From Flagellimonas zhangzhouensis (lineage in GTDB: Bacteria; Bacteroidota; Bacteroidia; Flavobacteriales; Flavobacteriaceae): DNA of 64,000 nucleotides. The translations under genes and the position numbers were made by a program. Location of the stretch: positions 62,001 to 126,000 of the forward strand of contig NZ_FNKI01000004.1 in NCBI RefSeq assembly GCF_900102925.1, in the 5' to 3' direction. Below the pieces are notes generated by a model. That model was not told the origin of the DNA. It did no database searches and saw only the letters and a program-made list of their open reading frames with translations. Positions 18,491 to 26,783 of this stretch are shown here, piece after piece. How positions within the stretch are numbered: position 1 is the stretch's first letter; the number at the start of each line of letters is the position of its first letter.

Positions 18491-19084
18491 CTACAGACTC
18501 CATTTATTACCTACTTCGTCCAAAGAAAGGCATCCGCGATATGCACCTGGAACAGGGTCGTAATTAAGCACATTTTCTCCAATTTCCTCGGAGGTAAAAT
18601 AGCCCCAAAGTGCAGTCGATTTTAAGGAACGATAGAAGCCTACGGGTTCTGGATTGCCTACGGTAGTTCCCCAAACACCACTACCAAATTGACCTGAAGT
18701 TTCTTCTGCTTTTTGAAGTGCTTTTATTTGATCTGATTCCGATAGATTCACAAAATCAGCTCCAAAATCACTTTGACAATCGGTATTGAACTTAGCTATT
18801 TCGTTTCGAACATGGTTTTGACCCTCTTCATTGTACAATTGGGCGTAGACCTTGTCAATGAACATATCAACTTTAACATCCAAGGCTCCTGGAGTTTCGG
18901 TTCTTGGTAAAATCATATCCACCACTTTAGCAACAAAAACTGCTTCGTCCAAGGTTAAAAATTGAGGCGTCCAATCAATACGGGTCTCATTTTTGCAGGA
19001 TTGTAAAAGGGATAATAATGATGGACCCACAACGGCTGCGGTGGCCATGCTTCCTGTAAATTTTAATGCTTTTCTACGGTCCAT
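18491..19084 (-). CDS. Gluconate 2-dehydrogenase subunit 3-like small subunit, Tat signal
   Basis: 197 residues. The leader DRRKALKFTGSMATAAVVGPSLLSLLQSC combines a twin-arginine motif with a possible lipobox-like Cys. The body (FLTLDEAVFVAKVVDMILPRTETPGALDVKVDMFIDKV) is typical of the small subunit of membrane-linked gluconate/glucoside dehydrogenases. In such enzymes the small subunit carries the export signal for the GMC large subunit. Start ATG and the GMC stop share one base (TAATG), so the two are translationally coupled. Confidence 0.88.
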   Translation of the reverse strand: MDRRKALKFTGSMATAAVVGPSLLSLLQSCKNETRIDWTPQFLTLDEAVFVAKVVDMILPRTETPGALDVKVDMFIDKVYAQLYNEEGQNHVRNEIAKFNTDCQSDFGADFVNLSESDQIKALQKAEETSGQFGSGVWGTTVGNPEPVGFYRSLKSTALWGYFTSEEIGENVLNYDPVPGAYRGCLSLDEVGNKWSL

Positions 19085-20790
19085 TAGATGTTCATTTTTT
19101 TAAGTTCTTCTACAGCATGATTTGCTGCTCTAGCCGTTATTGCCATATAGGTTAAAGATGGATTTACACAAGAGTTTGAGGTCATACACGCGCCATCGGT
19201 CACAAATACGTTTTTTGCCCCATGAACTTGGTTGGTACCATTCAAAACGGAAGTTTTTGGATCACGGCCCATTCGAGCTGTTCCCATTTCGTGCACGCCA
19301 TATCCTGGTTCGTGTTTGTTGTCGAAACCTAAAACATTTTTAACTCCTGCTTTTTCCAACATTTCTACGGCATCTTCTTGAATTTGTTTGTTTTGAGCCA
19401 ATTCGTTTTCCTTGTACTCACAATCGATGGTAAGGGTCGGTTGCCCCCATTTATCGGTTACCTCTTTGTTCAGGTAAACTTTGTTATCGTGATAAGGTAA
19501 ACATTCAGCAAAACCAGTAATAAAGAATTCCCATGGGCCTGGTTTCATAATGCTGTCCTTGTAATCGCCGCCAAACTCTTGTCGGTTCGCCGCTTCACTA
19601 TTGCCCATTCGATATGCACCACCTTGATAACCAAAGCCGCGTAAAAATTTATCGGATTTTGAGTTTTCGTCGATGTTCCAATAGCGAGGAATGTAAATTC
19701 CATTTGGTCTTCGTCCGCTGTAATATTTATCGTCAAATCCTTCTACTTTTCCGATGGCTCCAACACGATAGGTGTGGTCCATTAAGTTGTGGCCCAATTC
19801 ACCGCTATCGTTACCCATTCCTTCGGGGAATCGGTTGGAAGTGGAATTTAACAGGATTTGTGTAGTGCTTAAAGTGGAAGCATTACAGAAAATAATTTTT
19901 GCTTTGTATTCGATATCTTCATTGGTCTCTGCATCAATAATGCGAACTCCAGAGGCTTTGCCAGTACTTTCATCATACATAATGGATTGTACAATGGAGT
20001 AGGGCCTAAAAGTTAGGTTTCCTGTGGCGTTTGCAGCTGGAAGTGTTACGGCATTACTACTAAAATAAGCACCGTAGGGACATCCTCTACTGCATCGGTT
20101 TCGGTATTGGCATTGACCTCTGCCATTCAATGGTTCGGTCAAATGTGCTACGCGACCAATGATCATATGTCTTCCTGGGAAATCTCGTTCTATACGTTTT
20201 TTGATGTCCTTTTCAACACAATTCAATTCCATCGGTGGGAGAAAATGGCTGTCTGGCAGTTGCGGCAAGCCCAATGCCTCACCACTAATCCCTGCGAATT
20301 TCTCTACATAAGTGTACCAAGGCTCTAGGTCTTTATAACGAATGGGCCAATCCACACCATGTCCGTCCTTAGCATTGGCTTCAAAATCCATTTCACTCCA
20401 ACGATAGGTTTGCTTACCCCACAACAGGGAACGACCACCCATTTGATGGCCTCGAATCCAAAGAAATGGTTTTTCCTCAGTGTATGGATTTTCTTCATCG
20501 TTGGCAAAAAAAAGTTCGGTATCCTTACCAATAAAACCTGAACGAATTGCTTTGTAATGTTTTTTTTGTTCCTCAGGGGTCAATGCTCCGCGGAGCTCCA
20601 TGTCCCAAGGGTCTAGATTGGCGGTTTTATAGTCTACTAAATGTTCCACCACAGGTCCTCGTTCCAAAACCAAGGTTTTTAATCCTTTCTCACAGAGTTC
20701 CTTGGCTGCCCATCCACCACTAATTCCAGAGCCAATTACAATGGCATCATAAGTGTGTTTTGGGTCGGCATCGATATTATAATTTGGCAT
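19084..20790 (-). CDS. GMC-family FAD dehydrogenase large subunit
   Basis: 568 residues from the ATG at 20790. An in-frame TTG at 20823 exists, but the ATG start matches the paralogue at 1409. FAD site YDAIVIGSGISGGWAAKEL, then GGRSLLWGKQTYRWSEMDF, the cysteine cluster CQYRNRCSRGCPYGAYFSS, and the C-terminal VHEMGTARMG...VFVTDGACMTSNSCVNPSLTYMA with the active-site His region. It has no signal peptide of its own; export with the Tat-signal small subunit downstream is likely. Such pairs oxidise sugar hydroxyls (for example glucoside C3 or gluconate C2) and pass electrons to a cytochrome. Exact substrate unknown. Confidence 0.92.
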   Translation of the reverse strand: MPNYNIDADPKHTYDAIVIGSGISGGWAAKELCEKGLKTLVLERGPVVEHLVDYKTANLDPWDMELRGALTPEEQKKHYKAIRSGFIGKDTELFFANDEENPYTEEKPFLWIRGHQMGGRSLLWGKQTYRWSEMDFEANAKDGHGVDWPIRYKDLEPWYTYVEKFAGISGEALGLPQLPDSHFLPPMELNCVEKDIKKRIERDFPGRHMIIGRVAHLTEPLNGRGQCQYRNRCSRGCPYGAYFSSNAVTLPAANATGNLTFRPYSIVQSIMYDESTGKASGVRIIDAETNEDIEYKAKIIFCNASTLSTTQILLNSTSNRFPEGMGNDSGELGHNLMDHTYRVGAIGKVEGFDDKYYSGRRPNGIYIPRYWNIDENSKSDKFLRGFGYQGGAYRMGNSEAANRQEFGGDYKDSIMKPGPWEFFITGFAECLPYHDNKVYLNKEVTDKWGQPTLTIDCEYKENELAQNKQIQEDAVEMLEKAGVKNVLGFDNKHEPGYGVHEMGTARMGRDPKTSVLNGTNQVHGAKNVFVTDGACMTSNSCVNPSLTYMAITARAANHAVEELKKMNI

Positions 20791-20859
20791 TTTTGGTATA
20801 GGTTTAGGTATTAAAGTTTGCAAAATTTCAGCAACTTTAAGCTTTCGATTTGTGATTTT

Positions 20860-21576
20860 TTATTCTTTTTCCACTTTGCTCTCATCAAAACTGTACAGAT
20901 AAGGTGCTTTATTGGCCGCTCCGGTGTAGAGTTTTTCGTGTCGTTTTAAGAAATCCAAGCTGAGCATTTTACGTTGGAATGTTGTTCTTCGGAATTCTTT
21001 GTTCAAAATGATCTCGTAGACCTTTTGTAATTCTTTCATGGTGAATTTTTTGGGCAAAAGATTGGTGCCAATTGGTTTTTTGCCCAAATCGTTTCGAATG
21101 GCTTCAATCGCTTTTTCAACAATTTCCTCATGATCGATCATTAGGGGGGGCAATTTGTCGATGGAATGCCAGGCAATGGAATCCGAAAATTTATCAGGTG
21201 TAGGCTTTACTTGATTGTAATCTATAAGTGCATAATAGCCCACTGTAATAAAACGGTCCAAGACCCAATGGTCTGAAGTTATAGGATATCCTTTACCTGC
21301 GGCAATCTTTTTAAAGGGATAGGCACTATCTCTATTTTTCTTGCCAAAAGTGTGAAATTGTTCCAGGTGAATTTTATCCAATCCTGTTCTTTCCCTTACA
21401 CCACGTTTTACAGCATCGTATAAGTTTTCATCTCTTCTAATAAACCCTCCAGGGAGTGCAAATAGTCCGGAATTTTGGTATTCCAAGATTAAAATTTTCA
21501 GCTTATCCCCTGTAAAACCAAAGATTACAGTGTCGTATGCAATGTTGGTTATATGTTCTTTTTCTAAAGGTAACAT
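20860..21576 (-). CDS. NrtR/AraR-like Nudix-domain transcriptional regulator
   Basis: 238 residues: a Nudix-fold domain (about 10-150) followed by a winged-helix region (about 165-235, with LLPKKFTMKELQKVYEIILNKEFRRTTFQRKML). The Nudix box at 44-66 is broken: the RE pair is Arg58-Gly59 and the EE pair is Glu62-Arg63. It should therefore bind a ligand rather than hydrolyse it, as in NrtR/AraR-type regulators. It is the first gene of the minus-strand unit, 36-70 nt before the GMC gene, and divergent from the carboxylesterase. A 25-nt palindrome lies 58 nt upstream, suggesting autoregulation and control of both directions. Confidence 0.88.
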   Translation of the reverse strand: MLPLEKEHITNIAYDTVIFGFTGDKLKILILEYQNSGLFALPGGFIRRDENLYDAVKRGVRERTGLDKIHLEQFHTFGKKNRDSAYPFKKIAAGKGYPITSDHWVLDRFITVGYYALIDYNQVKPTPDKFSDSIAWHSIDKLPPLMIDHEEIVEKAIEAIRNDLGKKPIGTNLLPKKFTMKELQKVYEIILNKEFRRTTFQRKMLSLDFLKRHEKLYTGAANKAPYLYSFDESKVEKE

Positions 21577-21633
21577 GTTGTAAACATCGCAAAAAATACG
21601 GTAAAAAAATATAATAATAAAAAAAAGAAAGTA

Positions 21634-21658
21634 TTATTGTATCAATTTGATACAATAA
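21634..21658. promoter_or_regulatory. 25-nt perfect palindromic operator
   Basis: Twelve-bp arms TTATTGTATCAA and TTGATACAATAA flank a single central T, between the Nudix regulator (start 21576) and the carboxylesterase (start 21670). The right end is 11 nt before the esterase ATG, so bound protein would block its transcription or initiation. A related site with the same TATTGT-N11-ACAATA layout lies before susC. Confidence 0.8.
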
Positions 21659-21669
21659 CAAGTGCTAAA

Positions 21670-23304
21670 ATGAGAATCTATTATTTGATTTTACTGGCTT
21701 TTTTGGCCACAACAGCAACGTATGCTCAAAATACGAATGCATTTCCAGTTCAAACAAAGGTGGAAAATGGCATTATTGAAGGAAATTACAATACCCATAC
21801 CGGGATCCAAACTTATTTTGGAGTTCCATTCGCTAAACCTCCAGTTGGTGAACTTCGATGGAAAGCTCCGCAACCACTTGACGATTGGAGTGGGGTAAAA
21901 GAAACCAAGAAATTTGGACCAAGACCGATGCAAACAATGGTTTTTGGAGATATGAATTCCAGATCGGACGGAGTAAGTGAAGATTGTTTATATCTGAATG
22001 TTTGGACACCAGCTAAAACTGATACCAAAGATTTACCTGTACTTGTTTATTTCTACGGTGGGGGAAATGTGGCAGGTGATGCCTCCGAACCTCGATACGA
22101 TGGTGAGAGTATGGCCAAAAAAGGGATGGTCGTGGTGACCACCAACTACAGGTTGAATATATTCGGCTATTTGGCCCATCCGGAACTTTCTGCTGAAGCA
22201 TCTTATAAAGCTTCCGGTAATTATGGGGCGTTGGATCAAAACATGGCCTTGCAGTGGGTGCATAAAAACATTGCTGCTTTTGGAGGTGATCCCAAGAAGG
22301 TTACGATTGCAGGAGAGTCTGCCGGTTCTATTGGTACAAGTTTACAAATGGCTTCACCAATGTCCAAAGATTTGATTGCGGGTGCCATTGGTGAGAGTGG
22401 TGCGGCCATTAATCCGACCATGGCCCCTGTAAGTTTGCAGGAAGGTGAACAAATGGGAGTGGCATTTATGGAAAAAGCAGGTATTCCTTCCATTGCTGAA
22501 TTGCGTAAAATGAGTACACGTGAAATTTATGAGGTGTACAATGCTTCTCAACGTTTTGGATTTCCTGTTGTAATGGATGGTTATTTTCTACCAAAATCGT
22601 TACCTGAAATATTTGAAGCCAAAGAGCAGGCTCAGGTTCCTTTATTATTAGGTTGGAATTCGGCAGAGATTCCAGCGATGGGATTAATGCAAGGTATGCC
22701 GTTGACGACCGAAAACTATGAAGCCAAAATCAAAGAGTTGTATCCCAAAGATTCGAAAGAGGTTTTGGAGCTTTATCCTTATGGTTCGGAAAAGGAGCTT
22801 TAATATTCTGCCACTGAATTGGCTTCCGATCGATTTATATCCTACAGTACTTGGAAATGGTTCGATTTACATAGAAAGAACAGCAGTCAACCAGTTTATA
22901 GGTATTTGTATTCCAAATTAAGACCACCATTAAAAGATGCCACTTTGGCTTCTGGATTGGCGGGAGGAACTGTGGAAAGGGGTGAGGATGCGCCTCAAAT
23001 GCCTCCAGCGGTGGGAGCTCCGCATGCTTGTGAAATTGAATATGCTATGGGGAACCTTCATTTGGTACACGATTATGCATGGACCAAAGAGGACTACAAG
23101 GTTTCCAATACCATGCAGGAGTATTTTGCCAATTTTATCAAATACGGCAATCCAAATGGTGAAAATTTACCTGATTGGCCCAATGCAGAAGCCAAGGATA
23201 AAACCCCTCCTGTAATGGTGATCGATGTGGAAAGTAAATCGATTGAATCAGACAATGACGATCGTTATATTTTCCTGGATTCGCAGTATCTAAAAAATAA
23301 GTGA
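21670..23304 (+). pseudogene. Type-B carboxylesterase interrupted by one in-frame TAA
   Basis: From the ATG at 21670 (signal peptide LILLAFLATTATYAQ) the frame runs to a TAA at 22801-22803 (codon 378) and then continues cleanly to 23304. The first part has GVPFAKPPVGELRWKAPQ, SEDCLYLNVWTP, YGGGNVAGDA and the nucleophile motif GESAGS with Ser217. The part after the stop starts ATELASDRFISYSTWKW and holds GAPHACEIEYAMG with the catalytic His of this family. A product ending at codon 378 lacks that His and should be inactive. Damage is limited to one codon, so it is a fresh mutation, a sequencing error or a readthrough site. Controlled by the palindrome at 21634. Confidence 0.86.
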
Positions 23305-23425
23305 TGTGTTTTTTTAACAATTCTAAGTGGAGTTGTTGCTTTTTTATAACAAAGAAATCAGTAATAGGAGAATAGTGCAATGTGGGTTAAACCCAAATAA
23401 ACATTGGGCTTTTAAATTTCTGAAT

Positions 23426-23436
23426 TATCAATTTGA
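23426..23436. promoter_or_regulatory. Partial copy of operator core
   Basis: TATCAATTTGA here is identical to the central 11 bases of the palindrome at 21634-21658, but the outer arms are absent. It lies 75 nt before the full-spacing site at 23511. It may be an auxiliary half-site, or chance. Confidence 0.25.
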
Positions 23437-23510
23437 CATTTGAAAGGGTTCTAATTTAAATTTTGCAATATTTAATGTTAAAATATTGCTAATTGTAAAA
23501 TTTTACCTAT

Positions 23511-23533
23511 TATTGTTCCCGATTGAGACAATA
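23511..23533. promoter_or_regulatory. Operator-like inverted repeat before susC
   Basis: TATTGT and ACAATA arms are separated by 11 nt, the same arms and spacing as the palindrome at 21634-21658, and 17 of 23 positions agree. It ends 46 nt before the susC start at 23580. It is the best candidate for control of susCD by the neighbouring Nudix regulator. Confidence 0.65.
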
Positions 23534-23579
23534 TGCACGGTCTCGGTCAATCCAAAATAACAAACTAAATAAACTATCT

Positions 23580-26500
23580 ATGAATCAAAACAAAATTCAG
23601 ATTTTGGCGAGATGGGCTGATTCGTTCAAAACGTTTCAAGCATTCATTTTGTCGATGACAATGATGTTGGTCGGAGGGTCTGCATTGGCGGCGACCCCGG
23701 ACTCGGATGAGACTCCTGTACCTTTTCAAATCACTATTACAGGTACAGTTGTAGATGCAATGGGCGCGCCCCTGCCAGGTACCAATGTTATTGTGAAGGG
23801 TACCACAAACGGTACGCAAGCGGATTTTGATGGAAATTATTCCATTACTGCTGCTTCCGATGCAACCTTAATCTTCTCTTATGTAGGGTTTAAGACAGTA
23901 GAAATTCCTGTAAACGGAAATGCTACTGTAGATGTGACCATGGAAGAAGATGCAGCTGCTTTAGATGAGGTGGTTGTAACAGGTTATGGTACTCAGACTA
24001 GAGGGGAACTTACAGGTTCCGTTGCCTCTGTTGATGTTGCTGAGGCCACAAAAACTCCAGTTGTAAATGCTGCGGAAGCATTGCAAGGTAGGGTTTCAGG
24101 TGTTACCATTACCAACAACGGTTCTCCAGGTGCTACTCCTGTTGTACGTATTAGAGGGTATGGTACAGGTAACAGTAACGATCCATTGTACATTATCGAT
24201 GGGGTACAAACTGATGACCCAGGTATCCTAAACTCCATTAACCCAGCGGACATCCAACAGATGAACGTACTTAAGGATGGTGCAGCAGCGATTTATGGTG
24301 CTCGTGCATCCAATGGTGTTGTTATCGTAACCACAAAGAGTGGTGGATACAACTTGGATAATGCAAAAGTATCTTTGGATATGTACACTGGTTTCTCTAC
24401 ACCAGCCAAATTACCAGACATGTTGAATACACAACAACATGGTGAAATGATCTGGCAAAGTATCTTGAATGATGGTGGAACTCCTCAGCACCCACAATAC
24501 GGTACTGGAGCTTCTCCTGTAATTCCTGAAACAATTCAAGGTGTACCCGTTACCATGATCGTTCCTAATGGTGGTACAAACTGGTTGGATGAAATTTACA
24601 GATCTGCAGTAACGCAAAACGTTTCCCTAACCATGGAAAACGGTAATGAAAAATCTAAATTCTTATTTTCTGCAAGTTATTTGAACCGTCAAGGTATTCA
24701 GATTCACACAGGATTTAAGAGAGGTTCTGTTCGTTTGAACTCTGAGTTTAAAGTAGGGGATAGAATCCGTATCGGACAACACACCAATATTTCCTTCGAC
24801 AGAAGAAGTGGTGGAGGATCTTGGAACAACTTTGCTTTAAGAATGTCTCCATTGGTGCCTGTGTATGATACAGATGGAAACTTTGGTGGAAACTACAGTA
24901 ACGATACTGGTCTTTCCAACCCTAACAACCCTGTGGCAGAAGCATATCGTCAAAAAGACAACTTTGCTAAAACTTTCAGAGTATTTGGTGACGTTTATGC
25001 AACCCTTGATATTCTTGATGGATTGCAGTTCAAAACATCTTTGGGTGGTTCCATCAGAGCTTACAACGACAGACGTTTTAGAGCTTTGATTCCAGAATCT
25101 TCTGAGCCAATTTCAACAAACACACTTACTGAAGCCGATCAGGATACTTATGAGTGGGTTTGGACCAATACATTGAGCTACAACAAATCTTTCGGAGACC
25201 ACAGCATTAACGCTTTGGTTGGTATCGAAGCGTTGGATGTGCACGGAAAAGGAAAAGAAATTTCCAGAACAGATTATTTCTTCGAAACTCCTGATTACTA
25301 TTTGTTGAGCAACGGTGGTGGAGCTCCTAACGTAGCTTATTCTTATGATAACGCATCTTCTTTGTTCTCTTTGTTCGGTACAGTAAACTACGATTATGAT
25401 GGTCGTTACTTATTGACTGCTACAGTGCGTCGTGATGAGTCTTCAAGATTCTCTGGAGATAACAAAAGCGATATCTTCCCGTCTGTTAGTGCAGGTTGGG
25501 TAGTGAGTAATGAAGACTTTTGGCCAATGGACTCTTTTGTGAGTCGATTCAAACTAAAAGGTTCTTGGGGACAAATGGGTAACCAAACATTACCTGTGAA
25601 CAACCCAACTATCAACATTTCTGCTTTGAGTGAGCAATATGCTAACTACGTTTACAGTGGTAGCGGTGGAGCAACTCAAGGAGCACTACTTTCTGCAGCA
25701 GGTAACCCTAACTTGAAATGGGAAACTTCTGAAACAACCAACTTTGGTGTAGAATTAGGTTTCTTCGATAATAGATTGAACCTTTCTGCTGAATACTTTA
25801 CTATTAAAACCAAAGATTTGATCAACCAAGATGGTAGCTTGTTCAGTTCAACTGCTATCGATGCTACACCTCCATATGTGAACCTTGGTTCTATTGAAAA
25901 CAAAGGTGTGGATGCTACTTTAAGTTATTCTGACCAAACAGATTCTGGCTTTAGCTATGGTATTGATGTGAATTTTTCCAGCTACAAAAATGAGGTGGTT
26001 GATTTGATCAGTGCTTTCCAAACTGGATTTGGAGGCTTTAGAACAACAGGTACCGTTACAAGAACAGAAGAAGGACATCCTCTATCATCTTTCTACGGTA
26101 GAGTTGTAGAAGGTATTTTCTCTTCAGAATCTGAAGTATCTGGTGCTGCCGATCAAGGATTTGCAACAGCTGCTGATGGTGTTGGTAGATTTAGATATGC
26201 AGATTTAAACAATGATGGTGTGATCAACGATGATGATAGAACTTATATTGGTTCTCCTCACCCTGATTTCACTTACGGTGTTAATATTTCATTGGGCTAC
26301 AAAGGATTTGATATGTCAGCATTCTTCCAAGGTTCTCAAGGAAACGAAATCTTTAACAACGAAAAAGTGTACACAGATTTCCCATCTTTCTTTAACGCAA
26401 ACAGAAGTACAAGAGTTTTAGATTCTTGGACTCCAGATAACCAAGATGCTTCATTGCCAGCATTGAGCCAGAGTATCACCAATAACGAAGGTCAGGCCAA

Positions 26501-26780
26501 CTCATTCTTCGTGGAAGACGGATCTTATATGAGATTGAAAAACCTTCAAATTGGATATACTTTCAGTGATGATGTTGCAAGTTATATAGGTATGGACAGC
26601 GTACGTTTCTACGTTCAAGGTACAAACCTGTTCACAATTACAGGTTATGATGGTGTTGATCCAGAATTACAACCAAGGTTTAACAACAATGGATCAATTG
26701 ACAACCTTACTATAGGGGTATCCGATAACAACTATCCATTAGCTTCAATTTATTCCTTCGGGGTTAATCTAAAATTTTAA
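23580..26780 (+). CDS. SusC/RagA-type TonB-linked outer-membrane receptor
   Basis: 1066 residues from the ATG at 23580; an in-frame TTG at 23523 lies inside the operator and is not used. Order of parts: long leader to about residue 38, carboxypeptidase-regulatory-like domain (ITGTVVDAMGAPLPGTNVIVKGT...FSYVGFKTVEI), the DEVVVTGYGTQ segment, plug domain (ALQGRVSGVTITNNGSPGATPVVRIRG...PLYIIDGVQ), and a large barrel ending in SFGVNLKF. It imports oligosaccharides or similar ligands using TonB energy, with SusD as surface lid. Three bases separate it from susD. Codon choice is visibly richer in AAC, TTC, TAC and GGT than in neighbours, suggesting high expression. Confidence 0.96.
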   Translation: MNQNKIQILARWADSFKTFQAFILSMTMMLVGGSALAATPDSDETPVPFQITITGTVVDAMGAPLPGTNVIVKGTTNGTQADFDGNYSITAASDATLIFSYVGFKTVEIPVNGNATVDVTMEEDAAALDEVVVTGYGTQTRGELTGSVASVDVAEATKTPVVNAAEALQGRVSGVTITNNGSPGATPVVRIRGYGTGNSNDPLYIIDGVQTDDPGILNSINPADIQQMNVLKDGAAAIYGARASNGVVIVTTKSGGYNLDNAKVSLDMYTGFSTPAKLPDMLNTQQHGEMIWQSILNDGGTPQHPQYGTGASPVIPETIQGVPVTMIVPNGGTNWLDEIYRSAVTQNVSLTMENGNEKSKFLFSASYLNRQGIQIHTGFKRGSVRLNSEFKVGDRIRIGQHTNISFDRRSGGGSWNNFALRMSPLVPVYDTDGNFGGNYSNDTGLSNPNNPVAEAYRQKDNFAKTFRVFGDVYATLDILDGLQFKTSLGGSIRAYNDRRFRALIPESSEPISTNTLTEADQDTYEWVWTNTLSYNKSFGDHSINALVGIEALDVHGKGKEISRTDYFFETPDYYLLSNGGGAPNVAYSYDNASSLFSLFGTVNYDYDGRYLLTATVRRDESSRFSGDNKSDIFPSVSAGWVVSNEDFWPMDSFVSRFKLKGSWGQMGNQTLPVNNPTINISALSEQYANYVYSGSGGATQGALLSAAGNPNLKWETSETTNFGVELGFFDNRLNLSAEYFTIKTKDLINQDGSLFSSTAIDATPPYVNLGSIENKGVDATLSYSDQTDSGFSYGIDVNFSSYKNEVVDLISAFQTGFGGFRTTGTVTRTEEGHPLSSFYGRVVEGIFSSESEVSGAADQGFATAADGVGRFRYADLNNDGVINDDDRTYIGSPHPDFTYGVNISLGYKGFDMSAFFQGSQGNEIFNNEKVYTDFPSFFNANRSTRVLDSWTPDNQDASLPALSQSITNNEGQANSFFVEDGSYMRLKNLQIGYTFSDDVASYIGMDSVRFYVQGTNLFTITGYDGVDPELQPRFNNNGSIDNLTIGVSDNNYPLASIYSFGVNLKF

Positions 26781-26783
26781 AAA

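Noticed and set aside
22819..23304. Separate gene for the C-terminal part of the carboxylesterase
   Set aside because: In frame with the upstream half and containing only the C-terminal part of the same enzyme, including its catalytic His.
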